Positions 7,805-16,739 of a stretch of 57,268 nt of DNA are shown here, one piece after another. The stretch is taken from NCBI RefSeq assembly GCF_001939735.1, contig NZ_MJIL01000052.1:3147-60414 (forward strand), in the 5' to 3' direction. The DNA is from Photobacterium proteolyticum. Lineage in GTDB: Bacteria; Pseudomonadota; Gammaproteobacteria; Enterobacterales; Vibrionaceae. Position 1 is the first letter of the stretch. Each line of letters begins with the position of its first letter. A program made the translations under genes and the position numbers. Below the pieces are notes generated by a model that searched no databases, was not told the origin of the DNA, and saw only the letters and a program-made list of their open reading frames with translations.

Positions 7805-10800
7805 TGCTTAGCTCCTTAATGTGTTGGGTGGACTCAGAACGGTAGAACAGCCGATACAGCGCCGGCATGACAAACAGTGACAGCACAGTTGCTGCCGCCA
7901 GGCCGCCGATGATGGTGGCTGCCATCTGGTCGAACAAACGGTCGGAAAGCAGCGGGATCATCCCCAGTGCCGTGGTCAGCGCTCCCATTGAAATGGCCAT
8001 GGTACGGTTGAGGGTGGCCTGGGTGATCGCTTCCTCCAGCGGTCGGCCATTGGCACGCTCCAGCTCTATCTGATCCATCAGGACGATACCGTTTTTGATG
8101 ATCATGCCTGACAACGCAATCGCACCGATCAGGGCCATGAAGCCGAATGGTTTGTCAACCAGTAGCAGGAACCAGCTGGCACCGGTAGCAGCCAGTGGGA
8201 CGGTCGTCATAATAATGATCGGCTGTTTGAACCCGTTGAATAGGGCAACCAGAATGATCACCATGATCAGAACAGCTTTCGGTAGCTGCATGAAGGTGTC
8301 GACGACCGAGCGATGTTCGTCGTAGTATTCGCCGCCCCATTCGAACTGGTAACCATATGGCAGCTCGATGGCTTCGATTGCCTCGGCAACCTGCAGGCGT
8401 ACTTCTGAGGCCGTCTCACCATGGACATCGGCCTGAACCGTAATCGCTGGCAGGCGGTTACGACGCCAGATCATGCTTTCTTCGGTTTTCAGCTCGAAGC
8501 CATCGACAACCTGACCGAGCGGAACACTGTGCAGTCCAAGCAAGGAACGTACAGGCAGGGTCTCCAGAGAATCAATATCTGCCGCTGCGCTACGCAGTTT
8601 TATCGGGATCAGCTCGTCACCCTGATGAAGCTGGCTTAGCGTAACGCCATCGGTAGCGCGCTTGATGGCCAGGGCAACATCGGTACGGTTGATACCGGCA
8701 CGGCGAGCCTGCTCCTGGTTCATAACAGGAACCAGTACCTTGCTCTGCTGGCGCCAGTCATCACGGATGTACTTGGTATGCGGGTTAGCAGCCAGTACCT
8801 CCTGCGCTTGCTGTGATAGCTGGTGCAGCACATCAGGATCCGGTCCGATGAAGCGCGCCTCGATGCTGTACTTATCCTTGGTGGCCAGCTTCAACGGACG
8901 GAAGCGTGGTTCGGCATGCGGAAACTCAGTCTTCAGCCACTGGTCGCCACGTTCGACCAGATCGACAATTGAGTCATAGTCCCGGGTGTTGATCAGAATT
9001 TGTCCGTAGCTAGCATCAAAAGGCTCCGGCTCGACAGTCACCGAGAAGCGCGGGGCGCTGGCACCGACAAAGGTCGAGATGTTCGAGACTTCTGGCTGTG
9101 TCAGTAGCCATTTTTCAATTTTCTTCATGTCTTCGGAGGTTTGCTCAATCTGGGCACCGTTTGGCAGCCAGTAGTCAAGGAAGACCATGGCCCGGTCTGA
9201 GCTTGGCATAAAGTTGACCGATATTTTGGGCACAACAAAGGCAGTAATAGCCAGCAGTGGGATCAGAAGGGTGAGAGTTTTGAGCGGATTACTCACTGTA
9301 AAACTTACTGCACGGAAGTAAAGCGATGGTTTAGTGTCTGTTTCAGCACCTGTGTTTGATTGTTTCGGTTTGATCCAAAGCCAGCACATCAGCGGGGTGA
9401 TGGTCATGGCGACGAGCCACGAAAGCAATAGTGACGAACACATAACCCAGAAGACTGAAATGGCAAATTCAGCGGAGTCTGTTTGTGAGAACAGTACCGG
9501 GGTTGCCCCCATGATAGCGATTACGGTCGCACCCAGCAGCGGAATGGCGGTTTCCTGAATGGTATCCCGGCAGGCATTAAAGCGTTCAATGCCCTTGTTC
9601 AGCTTGGCAATGATCATGTCGGTCACTACGATGGCGTTATCAACCAGCATACCTAGCGCCAGGATGAAGGTGCCCAGTGAGACACGCTGAAGATCGATGG
9701 CGGTAAGCTTCATGTAGATCAGCGTCAGCAGGATGGTCAGCAACAGGCTGCTACCGACAATCAGAGCGCTTTTGAACCCCATGAACAACCATAGGATCAC
9801 GACCACAATTGCGACACTTTCGAGCAGGTTGGTGACGAAGTTGTTGATGGATTTCTCGACTTCCTCCGGCTGAAAGGCAATGTTGCTGATGTCAACGCCG
9901 ATAGGCAACTCTTGCTGGTAGTCGGCGATAATCGCGTTAAGCGAGTCGCCCAGTGATACAACGTTGATGCCATTAACCGGGCTAACTGCCAAAGTTATGG
10001 CATCCAGTCCGTTGAAGCGGCTTTCAGAGAGCGCCGGAGTTTGGTAGCCCATTGAAATTTCGGCAATATCACCCAGTCGGATAAGACCGCTGCCAAGATT
10101 GCCGACACCACCTTTGATGGTCAGGTTACGAATATCATCCAATGACGTAAACGCGCTGCCCTGATCAATACGGATCCGCTCTATACCGGCCTTGAAGCTG
10201 CCTGCATCATAGGTCATGTTCTGGCTGGCCAGTTGGTTGAGTACTTGCGCCGAGGACAGGCCGTATTCAGCTAGTCGCTCGTCCGGCAAATCAATATTGA
10301 CGACCTGATTGCGTACGCCGTGAAGCTCAATTTTCTTGATCCCTTCAACGGTTTTCAGTCGTCTTTGCAGCTCTTTGGCATAAAGGCGAAGTTGGCTGGG
10401 CTCGATACCGTCACCAGAGACGGCAAACAGCATGCCGTAGACTTCAGAAAACTCATCCTGAATGATACTGATCTGGGCCGTCGCCGGCAGGGTTAGCTTG
10501 CTATCTGCCACTTTGCGGCGTAGCAAATCCCACTGCTGGGGGAGCTCTTTAGAGTTGGTGGCTTCCTGCAGATCGACGAAAATCATCGAACTGCCCGGAC
10601 GGGAGAGCGAACGCAGTTTCCACAGCGACCCCATTTCCTGCAGCTTGGTTTCAATTTTGTCGGTTACCTGTTCTTCAACCTCGGCAGCCGAAGCTCCCGG
10701 GTACAAGGTTACGATAACAGCACTTTTTACCGTGAACGACGGATCTTCAAGCTTACCCAGCTTGAAGTAGGAGAGGGTACCGGCAATGATGCACAGCACG

Positions 10801-10853
10801 CAGAAGAACGAGACGAAGGTCCGTTGCTTGATAGCAAATTCAGCTAGATTCAT
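7791..10853 (-). CDS. RND-family efflux pump, inner-membrane permease
   Basis: The protein has about 1020 residues, with the RND plan of twelve membrane segments and two large periplasmic loops. The TM4 proton-relay motif reads GMLVDNAIVV, that is Asp-Asn at the position of AcrB Asp407-Asp408; this is a common variant in non-AcrB branches. It exports drugs, detergents or other amphiphiles, and the substrate is not predictable. GTG at 10857-10859 is in frame, but ATG 10851-10853 is better spaced from the upstream GAGG. It is the middle gene of the adaptor-pump-channel operon. Confidence 0.93.
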   Translation of the reverse strand: MNLAEFAIKQRTFVSFFCVLCIIAGTLSYFKLGKLEDPSFTVKSAVIVTLYPGASAAEVEEQVTDKIETKLQEMGSLWKLRSLSRPGSSMIFVDLQEATNSKELPQQWDLLRRKVADSKLTLPATAQISIIQDEFSEVYGMLFAVSGDGIEPSQLRLYAKELQRRLKTVEGIKKIELHGVRNQVVNIDLPDERLAEYGLSSAQVLNQLASQNMTYDAGSFKAGIERIRIDQGSAFTSLDDIRNLTIKGGVGNLGSGLIRLGDIAEISMGYQTPALSESRFNGLDAITLAVSPVNGINVVSLGDSLNAIIADYQQELPIGVDISNIAFQPEEVEKSINNFVTNLLESVAIVVVILWLFMGFKSALIVGSSLLLTILLTLIYMKLTAIDLQRVSLGTFILALGMLVDNAIVVTDMIIAKLNKGIERFNACRDTIQETAIPLLGATVIAIMGATPVLFSQTDSAEFAISVFWVMCSSLLLSWLVAMTITPLMCWLWIKPKQSNTGAETDTKPSLYFRAVSFTVSNPLKTLTLLIPLLAITAFVVPKISVNFMPSSDRAMVFLDYWLPNGAQIEQTSEDMKKIEKWLLTQPEVSNISTFVGASAPRFSVTVEPEPFDASYGQILINTRDYDSIVDLVERGDQWLKTEFPHAEPRFRPLKLATKDKYSIEARFIGPDPDVLHQLSQQAQEVLAANPHTKYIRDDWRQQSKVLVPVMNQEQARRAGINRTDVALAIKRATDGVTLSQLHQGDELIPIKLRSAAADIDSLETLPVRSLLGLHSVPLGQVVDGFELKTEESMIWRRNRLPAITVQADVHGETASEVRLQVAEAIEAIELPYGYQFEWGGEYYDEHRSVVDTFMQLPKAVLIMVIILVALFNGFKQPIIIMTTVPLAATGASWFLLLVDKPFGFMALIGAIALSGMIIKNGIVLMDQIELERANGRPLEEAITQATLNRTMAISMGALTTALGMIPLLSDRLFDQMAATIIGGLAAATVLSLFVMPALYRLFYRSESTQHIKELSNETA

Positions 10854-10864
10854 TGTCACGACCT

Positions 10865-11950
10865 CTATTGAACCGCGGAAACGATTTGGGTCGAACCGAC
10901 TAACTGGTTGGGTTCGAGGTAATGGGCACCGGCCGTAACCAGCTTGTCTCCGGGCTGAACACTGCCGGTAATACAGGCTTGATCGCGGTGAGCAGACTGG
11001 ATATCGACAGGGCTAAGAACCGCTTTGCCATTTTTCACCACGAACACGCCGGTGCCATTATCGGAGCTGATAACGGCAGAATAAGGCACGCAGTAATTGT
11101 CCTTGGTTTGTTCATAGGTAATGTTCAGCTCTATTGCCTTTCCGGGCAGTAGGCTGATGTTATCGCCCTCAAGTACATAGGTGAGGGTGTAAGTTTGCTT
11201 GATTGGATCAGGTAAAGTACTGGTTTCTGTTAGCCGGGCGGGTATCGTTTGCTCAGCACCATACCAGCTTACCGTGGCTGTGGTGGCGTGACTGACCTGC
11301 GAGGCCAGGCTCTCCGGAACATCAATTACAGCCTGTAGTTGTTCTGGTTGATGTAGCGTGAACATCGGAATACCGGGGGCTGCCTGCTCAAACTGCTCGT
11401 TGAATCGCTTGCCGATAATGCCGTCAAAAGGGGCTTTGAGCTCGGTATAACTCAGGGCATCCCTGGCTTTTTGCAGGTTCTGCTGCACCACTTTTACCAT
11501 TGCGTTACTGCGCTTGTATCCGCTTTGCGCCCGGTCAAGGTTGACTGCAGCGATGGCGTTGTCGCCAGTGGCCTGCTTTACCCGCTTGAGCTCAATGGCT
11601 GCCAGTGCCTGGGCAGCCTTGGCTTCTTCCAGGCGAGCTTCCAGTTCCATGACTGTTACCTGATAGTCATGAGGATCCAGTCGGGCGATAACCTGCCCTT
11701 TGGAAACAGCGTCACCGGTACCGACCAGCACTTGCTCAATCGTACCGGGAACCTTGAAGGCCAGGTTGGCACTGTCTACAGCTTCAAGCACACCGGAGAA
11801 GCGTTTGATCCCCTGTTGGCTGTTTGCTCCCAGTTCGATAACTTGCACCGGGCGAGGAGATTTGTCGGCCATTTCGGCCGGGGCTTCTGTGCAGCCGGTT
11901 AGCACCAGAGCGGCTAACGGGGCCAGAATAAAGAGTGATGAATGTTTCAT
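10865..11950 (-). CDS. RND efflux periplasmic adaptor (membrane fusion protein)
   Basis: A 361-residue lipoprotein (lipobox LTGC, Cys about 20). It has a biotinyl-lipoyl-like half-motif pair (LAFKVPGTIEQV near 60-75 and LKAPFDGIIGKRF near 172-184) flanking a coiled-coil hairpin, then beta-barrel domains. It bridges the pump and the outer-membrane channel. It is the first gene of the operon; the 160 bases upstream carry the palindrome at 12028-12046. Confidence 0.93.
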   Translation of the reverse strand: MKHSSLFILAPLAALVLTGCTEAPAEMADKSPRPVQVIELGANSQQGIKRFSGVLEAVDSANLAFKVPGTIEQVLVGTGDAVSKGQVIARLDPHDYQVTVMELEARLEEAKAAQALAAIELKRVKQATGDNAIAAVNLDRAQSGYKRSNAMVKVVQQNLQKARDALSYTELKAPFDGIIGKRFNEQFEQAAPGIPMFTLHQPEQLQAVIDVPESLASQVSHATTATVSWYGAEQTIPARLTETSTLPDPIKQTYTLTYVLEGDNISLLPGKAIELNITYEQTKDNYCVPYSAVISSDNGTGVFVVKNGKAVLSPVDIQSAHRDQACITGSVQPGDKLVTAGAHYLEPNQLVGSTQIVSAVQ

Positions 11951-12027
11951 AATTGACTCCCACTGTCATTTGGGAGCCATTGTAGGGATTAGTGTGCTAG
12001 CGATATGCATGCAACTGTGCGAAATAC

Positions 12028-12046
12028 TGTCACGAAAATCGTGACA
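12028..12046. promoter_or_regulatory. Palindromic operator candidate upstream of the RND operon
   Basis: TGTCACG-aaaat-CGTGACA is a perfect 7-bp dyad with a 5-base spacer, about 80-95 bases before the adaptor start codon and just after the LysR gene's stop. The arms give a T-N11-A arrangement, so the neighbouring LysR protein is a reasonable candidate; a TetR-type repressor encoded elsewhere is the alternative. Confidence 0.55.
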
Positions 12047-12113
12047 ATAAGTCACTATATTTGCAGCTGGTCGCAATAGTTAGGCAAGGATTAGGTTATT
12101 AGTTGTGACAAAC

Positions 12114-12995
12114 CTATAAGATCTTGGGGATCTCGTTAAGCAAATGATCGATGAGCAGTCGGGTCGCCCGGCTAACGCCGTGGCGGTCCGGGTAGAGCAA
12201 CCACAACTCTTCAAGTTTAGATTGATAGTCAGGCAATACCCGAACAAGCTCACCGCTTTCCAATGCGCTGACAGCCAGTAGCAAGGGTAAAAAGCCCAGC
12301 CCCTGACCTGCGATCATAGAGCGACGGATAAAGTTGGTGCTGTTGCTACTGAGTTTAGGGAATACCTTGATGTTGCTATCGGTAAAATGCCAGGTATCTT
12401 CAAGGCTGCCGTCTGGCCAGCGATAACAGATACAGCGATGATTGGCGATATCATCAACACTTTCCGGCATACCGTGCTGGGCGATATAGCTCGGGCTGGC
12501 GAGCAGAAAGCGGCTGAGGGCAGTAATTCGCCGGGCGATATAGCTTGAGTCCTGAAGCTGGCCGATATGAAAGGCCAGATCTAACCCTTGCTCATAGATG
12601 TCATGGTAGCTATTGCTGCTGAAACGTACATCCAGCTCAATATCAGGATATTGTTGCTGAAAGGCTGCCAGGATCGGCTGGATGGCTTCGTCACTGTCGG
12701 GCAGGATCCCCATCTTTACCTTGCCGACAGGCTTATCATCCAGCTTGTCAATGGCTTCCTGGGCCCGCTCGATCCCTTCTACGACTTTCAGTAATTCCTG
12801 ATAGTACACTTCCCCATGCTGGGTGAGGCGTAGCTTACGGGTAGTGCGGAAAAACAGTTGGGCATTCAGGTGCTTTTCAAGTTCGCCGATCCGTCTGCTC
12901 ACATTGGCCCGGGGAAGATCCAACGCATTTGCCGCTGCGGTGAAGCTGCCAAGTTGGACGACGGATGTGAAGAGTTTTAGATCGTCGAGACGCAT
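12114..12995 (-). CDS. LysR-family transcriptional regulator
   Basis: A 293-residue protein with an N-terminal winged helix-turn-helix (about 1-60, SFTAAANALDLPRANVSRRI) and a LysR substrate-binding domain (about 90-290). It is close to the CrgA-like branch by general pattern. It is transcribed in the same direction as, and immediately upstream of, the RND operon and so is a plausible regulator of it. The classical divergent LysR arrangement is absent, so the link is inferred. Confidence 0.9.
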   Translation of the reverse strand: MRLDDLKLFTSVVQLGSFTAAANALDLPRANVSRRIGELEKHLNAQLFFRTTRKLRLTQHGEVYYQELLKVVEGIERAQEAIDKLDDKPVGKVKMGILPDSDEAIQPILAAFQQQYPDIELDVRFSSNSYHDIYEQGLDLAFHIGQLQDSSYIARRITALSRFLLASPSYIAQHGMPESVDDIANHRCICYRWPDGSLEDTWHFTDSNIKVFPKLSSNSTNFIRRSMIAGQGLGFLPLLLAVSALESGELVRVLPDYQSKLEELWLLYPDRHGVSRATRLLIDHLLNEIPKIL

Positions 12996-13105
12996 AACAA
13001 GATTGCCTAACAGAATAAGAAACTTGAGCTAGTGTGGCGCAACCAGAAGCAGCAATCAATGTTTGAATATGCTGCTTGTGGCAATATTTAGCTCCTGCCT
13101 GTGTA

Positions 13106-13744
13106 TTATTTAGGGCCTTGTTCAGAGCCTTGTTCAGGGCAGTTTTCAGGGCGTTGCTCTGTAAATTGCTCAAGGGTCATGCCAAACCACAGCCGGTCGT
13201 CAAACCCGTTCTCAAGGCGGTAGTAGTCTTGCTGGCGTCCTTCCAGAATGAAGCCTGTTTTTTCAAGTACCCGTGCCGAACCAATGTTACCGGCGTAGCA
13301 GTCTGCGCAGACTTTATGTGCCCCGAGCTGCTCAAAGGCCAGCGCGGTTGCAAACTGACAACCGAGCGTGCCAACCCCCTGTCCCCATGCGTGCTCTGGT
13401 AGCTGGTGACCTACCTCGAAATTGCCTGCCAGCATCATAACCGGGGTTATACCGAGCATTCCCATGTAAGTTCCTTCGGCATCCCGAATGACCAATGTCG
13501 GACTGTCTGGCCATTCTTTATTCGCAATGGCTTGCCGGGTGTTTTCAATAATCGGTGTGAAAAACGCCTCATAGACTTCAATCGGAGAGGGGGCAAAATA
13601 CAGGTACTGGTTTACAGCCGGGTTTCCTAGCATTTTAACGATATCGTCAAAATCACTCTGTTGAATCAGCCGAACCGACAATGTGTTGTTAAGCGGGCAT
13701 GAATGACCTTGCTTAAGTGATTGGTATTTATCTTTATTTTGCAT
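13106..13744 (-). CDS. GNAT-family N-acetyltransferase (RimJ/RimL-like) with repeat tail
   Basis: A 212-residue acetyltransferase of the RimJ/RimL-like GNAT type: RLIQQSDFDDI at the start, an acetyl-CoA pyrophosphate-binding loop (WGQGVGTLG), and NIGSARVLEKTGF near 160-172. The acceptor is unknown. The last 17 residues are a Glu/Pro/Gly-rich tail made of four diverged tetrapeptides, encoded by the 12-base repeats at 13113-13160. This tail lies outside the catalytic fold. Confidence 0.87.
   Translation of the reverse strand: MQNKDKYQSLKQGHSCPLNNTLSVRLIQQSDFDDIVKMLGNPAVNQYLYFAPSPIEVYEAFFTPIIENTRQAIANKEWPDSPTLVIRDAEGTYMGMLGITPVMMLAGNFEVGHQLPEHAWGQGVGTLGCQFATALAFEQLGAHKVCADCYAGNIGSARVLEKTGFILEGRQQDYYRLENGFDDRLWFGMTLEQFTEQRPENCPEQGSEQGPK
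13113..13160 (-). repeat. Four diverged 12-base tandem repeats in the GNAT 3' end
   Basis: The units gggccttgttca, gagccttgttca, gggcagttttca and gggcgttgctct run in tandem. Their length keeps the reading frame, so copy-number change would add or remove whole tetrapeptides of the form E-Q/N-x-P/S at the C-terminus of the acetyltransferase. Confidence 0.75.
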
Positions 13745-13822
13745 CTTTAAGTGCTTTCTTTGCTGTTGATAGCAGTATCTTAGCGCTGGTCCGGCAGCAA
13801 TGATTGAACAAAAACGACAATT

Positions 13823-14668
13823 TTAAGATGATTCAAAGTCACCATAGATATCGATGATGAGGTTCCTCGTATTGAGGTAACTGCCGGGTGTTTCACCGAT
13901 TGACTTTTTGAGCATTCGGATCAGATGCGGCTGATCACTGAAACCAAACTGCGCGGCGATACTGGCCCAATCCAGTTGTTCTTCGGGCTGCTGATAGATA
14001 AAAAGCAATAACTTGTCGAGTCGCAGCATCAGTTCGTATTGCTTTAAGGTAAGCCCGGTGACTTTGGTAAATGATCGCTCCAGGGTTCTTCTTGAACACG
14101 CCAACTTATGCTCGATGCCATGGGCTGGTTGGTGTGCCATGATTTGCCGGGCCTGGTTTACGAGCAGGCTGTGGCGATCTTCGCTTGTCTGCCCGATGAT
14201 GGCAGCAATACGGTTATCTAATGCTTCTATAACTCGGCGTTGTTCTGTTTTAAACGGCAAAAGCGCTTCGAGATCTTTGGGTTGCAGCAGCGAATGAATG
14301 GCAGGTAAATCATTGCATGTCTGGTTTATTGTTGTTTTACCGTCTAGGCCAAAGAGCTGGTATTGTGCGCCGGGAAGGAATTTTACCCCAAGCCTCAGCA
14401 CCTGCTTGTCATCCAGCAGTGTCAGGGCCCGTGTCGACGGCATAATGATATGCGAACCGGTTAGCTGCACAAGCTTGCTTCGATCTTTATCTGCATACTG
14501 ATAACGATGAATGGCCTCAGGCGGTGTTATTACCAGGTGACAGCTTGGATTAGGGATCAGGACAGGGGATGGCCTTTCCGTCTCTCCATAGTTGATTTCG
14601 AGTAACCAGTAACATTCTACGAACTGGGCGACGGTTGGATCTAAAGGAGCCTGTTTCCAAGTATTCAT
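13823..14668 (-). CDS. AraC-family transcriptional regulator with DUF6597-type N-terminus
   Basis: A 281-residue protein. The first about 100 residues have the FVECYWLLE... PNPSCHLVI pattern of DUF6597-type sensor domains. The C-terminal about 100 residues carry a double helix-turn-helix (CSRRTLERSFTKVTGLT, then IAAQFGFSDQPHLIRMLKK). It is expressed alone, next to a GNAT gene on the same strand; no target is evident. Confidence 0.88.
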   Translation of the reverse strand: MNTWKQAPLDPTVAQFVECYWLLEINYGETERPSPVLIPNPSCHLVITPPEAIHRYQYADKDRSKLVQLTGSHIIMPSTRALTLLDDKQVLRLGVKFLPGAQYQLFGLDGKTTINQTCNDLPAIHSLLQPKDLEALLPFKTEQRRVIEALDNRIAAIIGQTSEDRHSLLVNQARQIMAHQPAHGIEHKLACSRRTLERSFTKVTGLTLKQYELMLRLDKLLLFIYQQPEEQLDWASIAAQFGFSDQPHLIRMLKKSIGETPGSYLNTRNLIIDIYGDFESS

Positions 14669-14913
14669 TATTGCACTAGTGCTAAAGAGATTAATTCATT
14701 CTAACAGCCAAGATTGATGATTGGAGGTGATTTCTGTGTGTTAGTCAGAATAACTTAACTTTGGCGATATTTGTAAGCTTAGTTGGCAGGCTTCGCTAAC
14801 TGGGTAAATGCAAGCAATAAAAACAAGTGTAAGTGCTTGATTTTATTTGTCATCATCTTGGTGTAAAGTTTGCTAATCATTGATGTAATAGAAAACTATC
14901 AGAGGGCAAGGAA

Positions 14914-15141
14914 ATGGAATTTACCGGTGTTGCAATTGTGGCGATTGTTTTTACCTCTATTGGTCTACAACGTTACTTCAAGCATAGAACTGAGATGAAA
15001 AAACTCGAAAGCGAAGGCAGTAGCAGTGAGGTTCAGCAGTTGCGCGATGAACTGCATACCTTGCAGCAGCGTGTTGGTGTACTTGAGAAAATAGTGACAG
15101 ATAAAGGCTATCAGTTAAAAGAAGAGATCAAGAGCTTATAA
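14914..15141 (+). CDS. Small membrane-anchored coiled-coil protein (PspB-like)
   Basis: A 75-residue protein with one N-terminal transmembrane helix (about 4-22), a basic stretch and then a heptad-rich coiled coil (about 40-70, LRDELHTLQQRVGVLEKIV). This is the general build of phage-shock protein B, which helps couple envelope stress to PspA/PspF. No pspA, pspC or pspF lies nearby, so it may be an orphan relative with another role. It has a good ribosome-binding site (AAGGA) and its own AT-rich upstream region of 245 bases. Confidence 0.75.
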   Translation: MEFTGVAIVAIVFTSIGLQRYFKHRTEMKKLESEGSSSEVQQLRDELHTLQQRVGVLEKIVTDKGYQLKEEIKSL

Positions 15142-15169
15142 CTGCTTTCAAAAGCCCAAGTTAAGTGAT

Positions 15170-15198
15170 GACACGACTAGCAGATGGCCAGTCGTGTC
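15170..15198. terminator. Hairpin between convergent genes
   Basis: GACACGACT pairs with AGTCGTGTC across an 11-base loop, between the 3' ends of the PspB-like gene and the convergent exported-protein gene. There is no T run on either side, so termination is inferred from position only. Confidence 0.4.
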
Positions 15199-15218
15199 CA
15201 GTTGACGCCGGTACCACG

Positions 15219-15854
15219 TTAGCTTCCAATTCTCGGAACCACTGACGTCACGTAATCTTTGCTTGAGAAACGGGTTGTGTAAGCCACAACAAGCTGGCTG
15301 GAGATATTAAGCCCGACATTTGGTGTAACCCCGCTCTCACCTAATGATCCGCTTACACTTAGCCCAATGGTTGGAGATACCGTGGTACTGGATACTGAAA
15401 CATCAGCCGTCTCATTTTGGGGCGAACAGTCATCGCCAAAGATTGGGGTGCCACCTGCCTGATAAATGCCGTAACTGAAATTAACCGGATAGGTCTGGGT
15501 AAATCTTGCCCGCAGAGGAGAGTCATAGGTCTGTCTTACGCCCGATTTGCCCGGAACGAAGCCATTGGCTAAAGTGATCATCCGGGCTGCTTTCTTGCCG
15601 TTGTTTTTATTGTGGAACAATTTAACCCGGAGTTTCATCTGGATCTTGCTGCCACGGAAAGCATAGGGTTGGTGATAGAGCTGATCGTTATTTTCCAGAA
15701 CGACCTGGTAGCTTTTTTTGCTGTATCCCTCAAGGCGAATATCGTCAATGATAGTTTGTTCAATAATCGTATTGAGCTCGTCAGCAATAACAGGTGCTGT
15801 AGAAAATAGCACCGAACCGACAACGAATAATGGTGCTTTTACTGCTTTTTTCAT
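15219..15854 (-). CDS. Exported protein of unknown function with Ser/Thr/Val-rich beta region
   Basis: The 211-residue product has a signal peptide (about 1-24, cleavage after VIA) and a basic, beta-rich middle. A C-terminal stretch (about 148-205) alternates small polar and hydrophobic residues and ends in AYTTRFSSKDYVTSVV. I do not recognise the family. The alternating stretch resembles the membrane-inserting stem of leukocidin-type beta-pore toxins, but the rim domain that should follow is absent and only about 75 non-coding bases separate the stop from the next gene. It could be a truncated toxin relative or an unrelated secreted protein. Flanking hairpins at 15170 and 16053 make it a single-gene unit. 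Confidence 0.7.
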   Translation of the reverse strand: MKKAVKAPLFVVGSVLFSTAPVIADELNTIIEQTIIDDIRLEGYSKKSYQVVLENNDQLYHQPYAFRGSKIQMKLRVKLFHNKNNGKKAARMITLANGFVPGKSGVRQTYDSPLRARFTQTYPVNFSYGIYQAGGTPIFGDDCSPQNETADVSVSSTTVSPTIGLSVSGSLGESGVTPNVGLNISSQLVVAYTTRFSSKDYVTSVVPRIGS

Positions 15855-16052
15855 AAAGGCCTTATTGTAATAGTTCGTATTATTAATTGTTATGTTGCGA
15901 GCAAAAACTTACATTCACTACATGAGAGATGAAATAAAATTCAATAAAATCAATGCTATAAATGCATTTTTGAGTTTAAGGGGGATTTTCCTGTATTTAG
16001 GTATACCAGAGCAGTGTAGAGCCGGCATTGTTGAGAAAATAATGATGTTCAA

Positions 16053-16084
16053 AAAAAGCCGCTTGGAATCTCAAGCGGCTTTTT
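16053..16084 (-). terminator. Terminator of the copper chaperone gene
   Basis: AAAAAGCCGCTTG pairs with CAAGCGGCTTTTT around a 6-base loop. It has A and T runs at both ends and so can act on both strands. It directly follows the minus-strand copper chaperone gene. The gap 15855-16052 shows no credible gene. Confidence 0.88.
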
Positions 16085-16112
16085 GTTGGCTAATCTCTAA
16101 AATTCATTCTGA

Positions 16113-16610
16113 TTAGTGGTGGGCATGCGCACTTTTCATATCGTCTTCTTGCTGGCCAGCAGGCTTATAGGTTGCTTCTTCGACGGCAACGTCGACTATA
16201 ATGGTACCCGCCTTGGCAAAGTGAAGCGTAAGCGGGAAGCGGTCGCCAAGAGCTGGTACTTTTTGCAAATCGAAGAACATAATGTGGTAGCTACCAGGTT
16301 TTAGGGTACGTGTGCCATTGGCTGGAATATCAATTTTCTCAACTTCACGCATTTTCATCATGCCATCTTCATGGATATGAGCGTGGAGTTCTGTTTTGCC
16401 AGCAATAGGCGATTCGGCATGAAGCAGGGTATCGCCTTCATCACCATGGTTCATGATATTGAAGAAAGCAGCTGCCACAGCTGACGTTGGTGGAACCTGT
16501 TTCGACCAAGGGTGGTCAATATGCAGGTTACCGCCTTTGTAGTCGTGCGCATTGGCAAAGCCGCTCAATAGTAATGCGCTACCCAAAATGATGTTGATGA
16601 TTTTTTTCAT
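16113..16610 (-). CDS. Periplasmic copper chaperone, PCu(A)C family
   Basis: A 165-residue exported protein (signal peptide to about residue 21, FANA-HD). It has the PCu(A)C ligand pattern: His/Met-rich ELHAHIHEDGMMKMREV near 80-96, and later HIMF about 25 residues on. The His-rich C-terminus (AHAHH) may add metal ligands. Such proteins deliver Cu(I), typically to cytochrome oxidase Cu(A) or to storage partners. A longer reading frame starts at 16652, but GGAG at the right distance from the ATG at 16608-16610 and the signal peptide fix this start. The DUF2946 gene upstream on the same strand suggests a shared copper role. Confidence 0.92.
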   Translation of the reverse strand: MKKIINIILGSALLLSGFANAHDYKGGNLHIDHPWSKQVPPTSAVAAAFFNIMNHGDEGDTLLHAESPIAGKTELHAHIHEDGMMKMREVEKIDIPANGTRTLKPGSYHIMFFDLQKVPALGDRFPLTLHFAKAGTIIVDVAVEEATYKPAGQQEDDMKSAHAHH

Positions 16611-16739
16611 GACTTTCTCCGTGATCATTATTATGTCGAGGCATTGTTCCAATTCATTTGCCGTCGGACATTTTATTCATTTTTCGATTGCCGGGTGGTG
16701 GATCGGCAAAACGGTTTAACGGCATCTGTTGGCCGTATG

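Noticed and set aside
9620..9640. Loss of the second TM4 aspartate (Asp-Asn) in the RND pump as a sign of inactivity
   Set aside because: VDNAIVV is a frequent variant in other RND branches, and the rest of the pump and operon are intact.
15892..16116. A 74-codon plus-strand frame in an intergenic gap
   Set aside because: It runs straight through the strong bidirectional terminator at 16053-16084, has no ribosome site and low-complexity composition.
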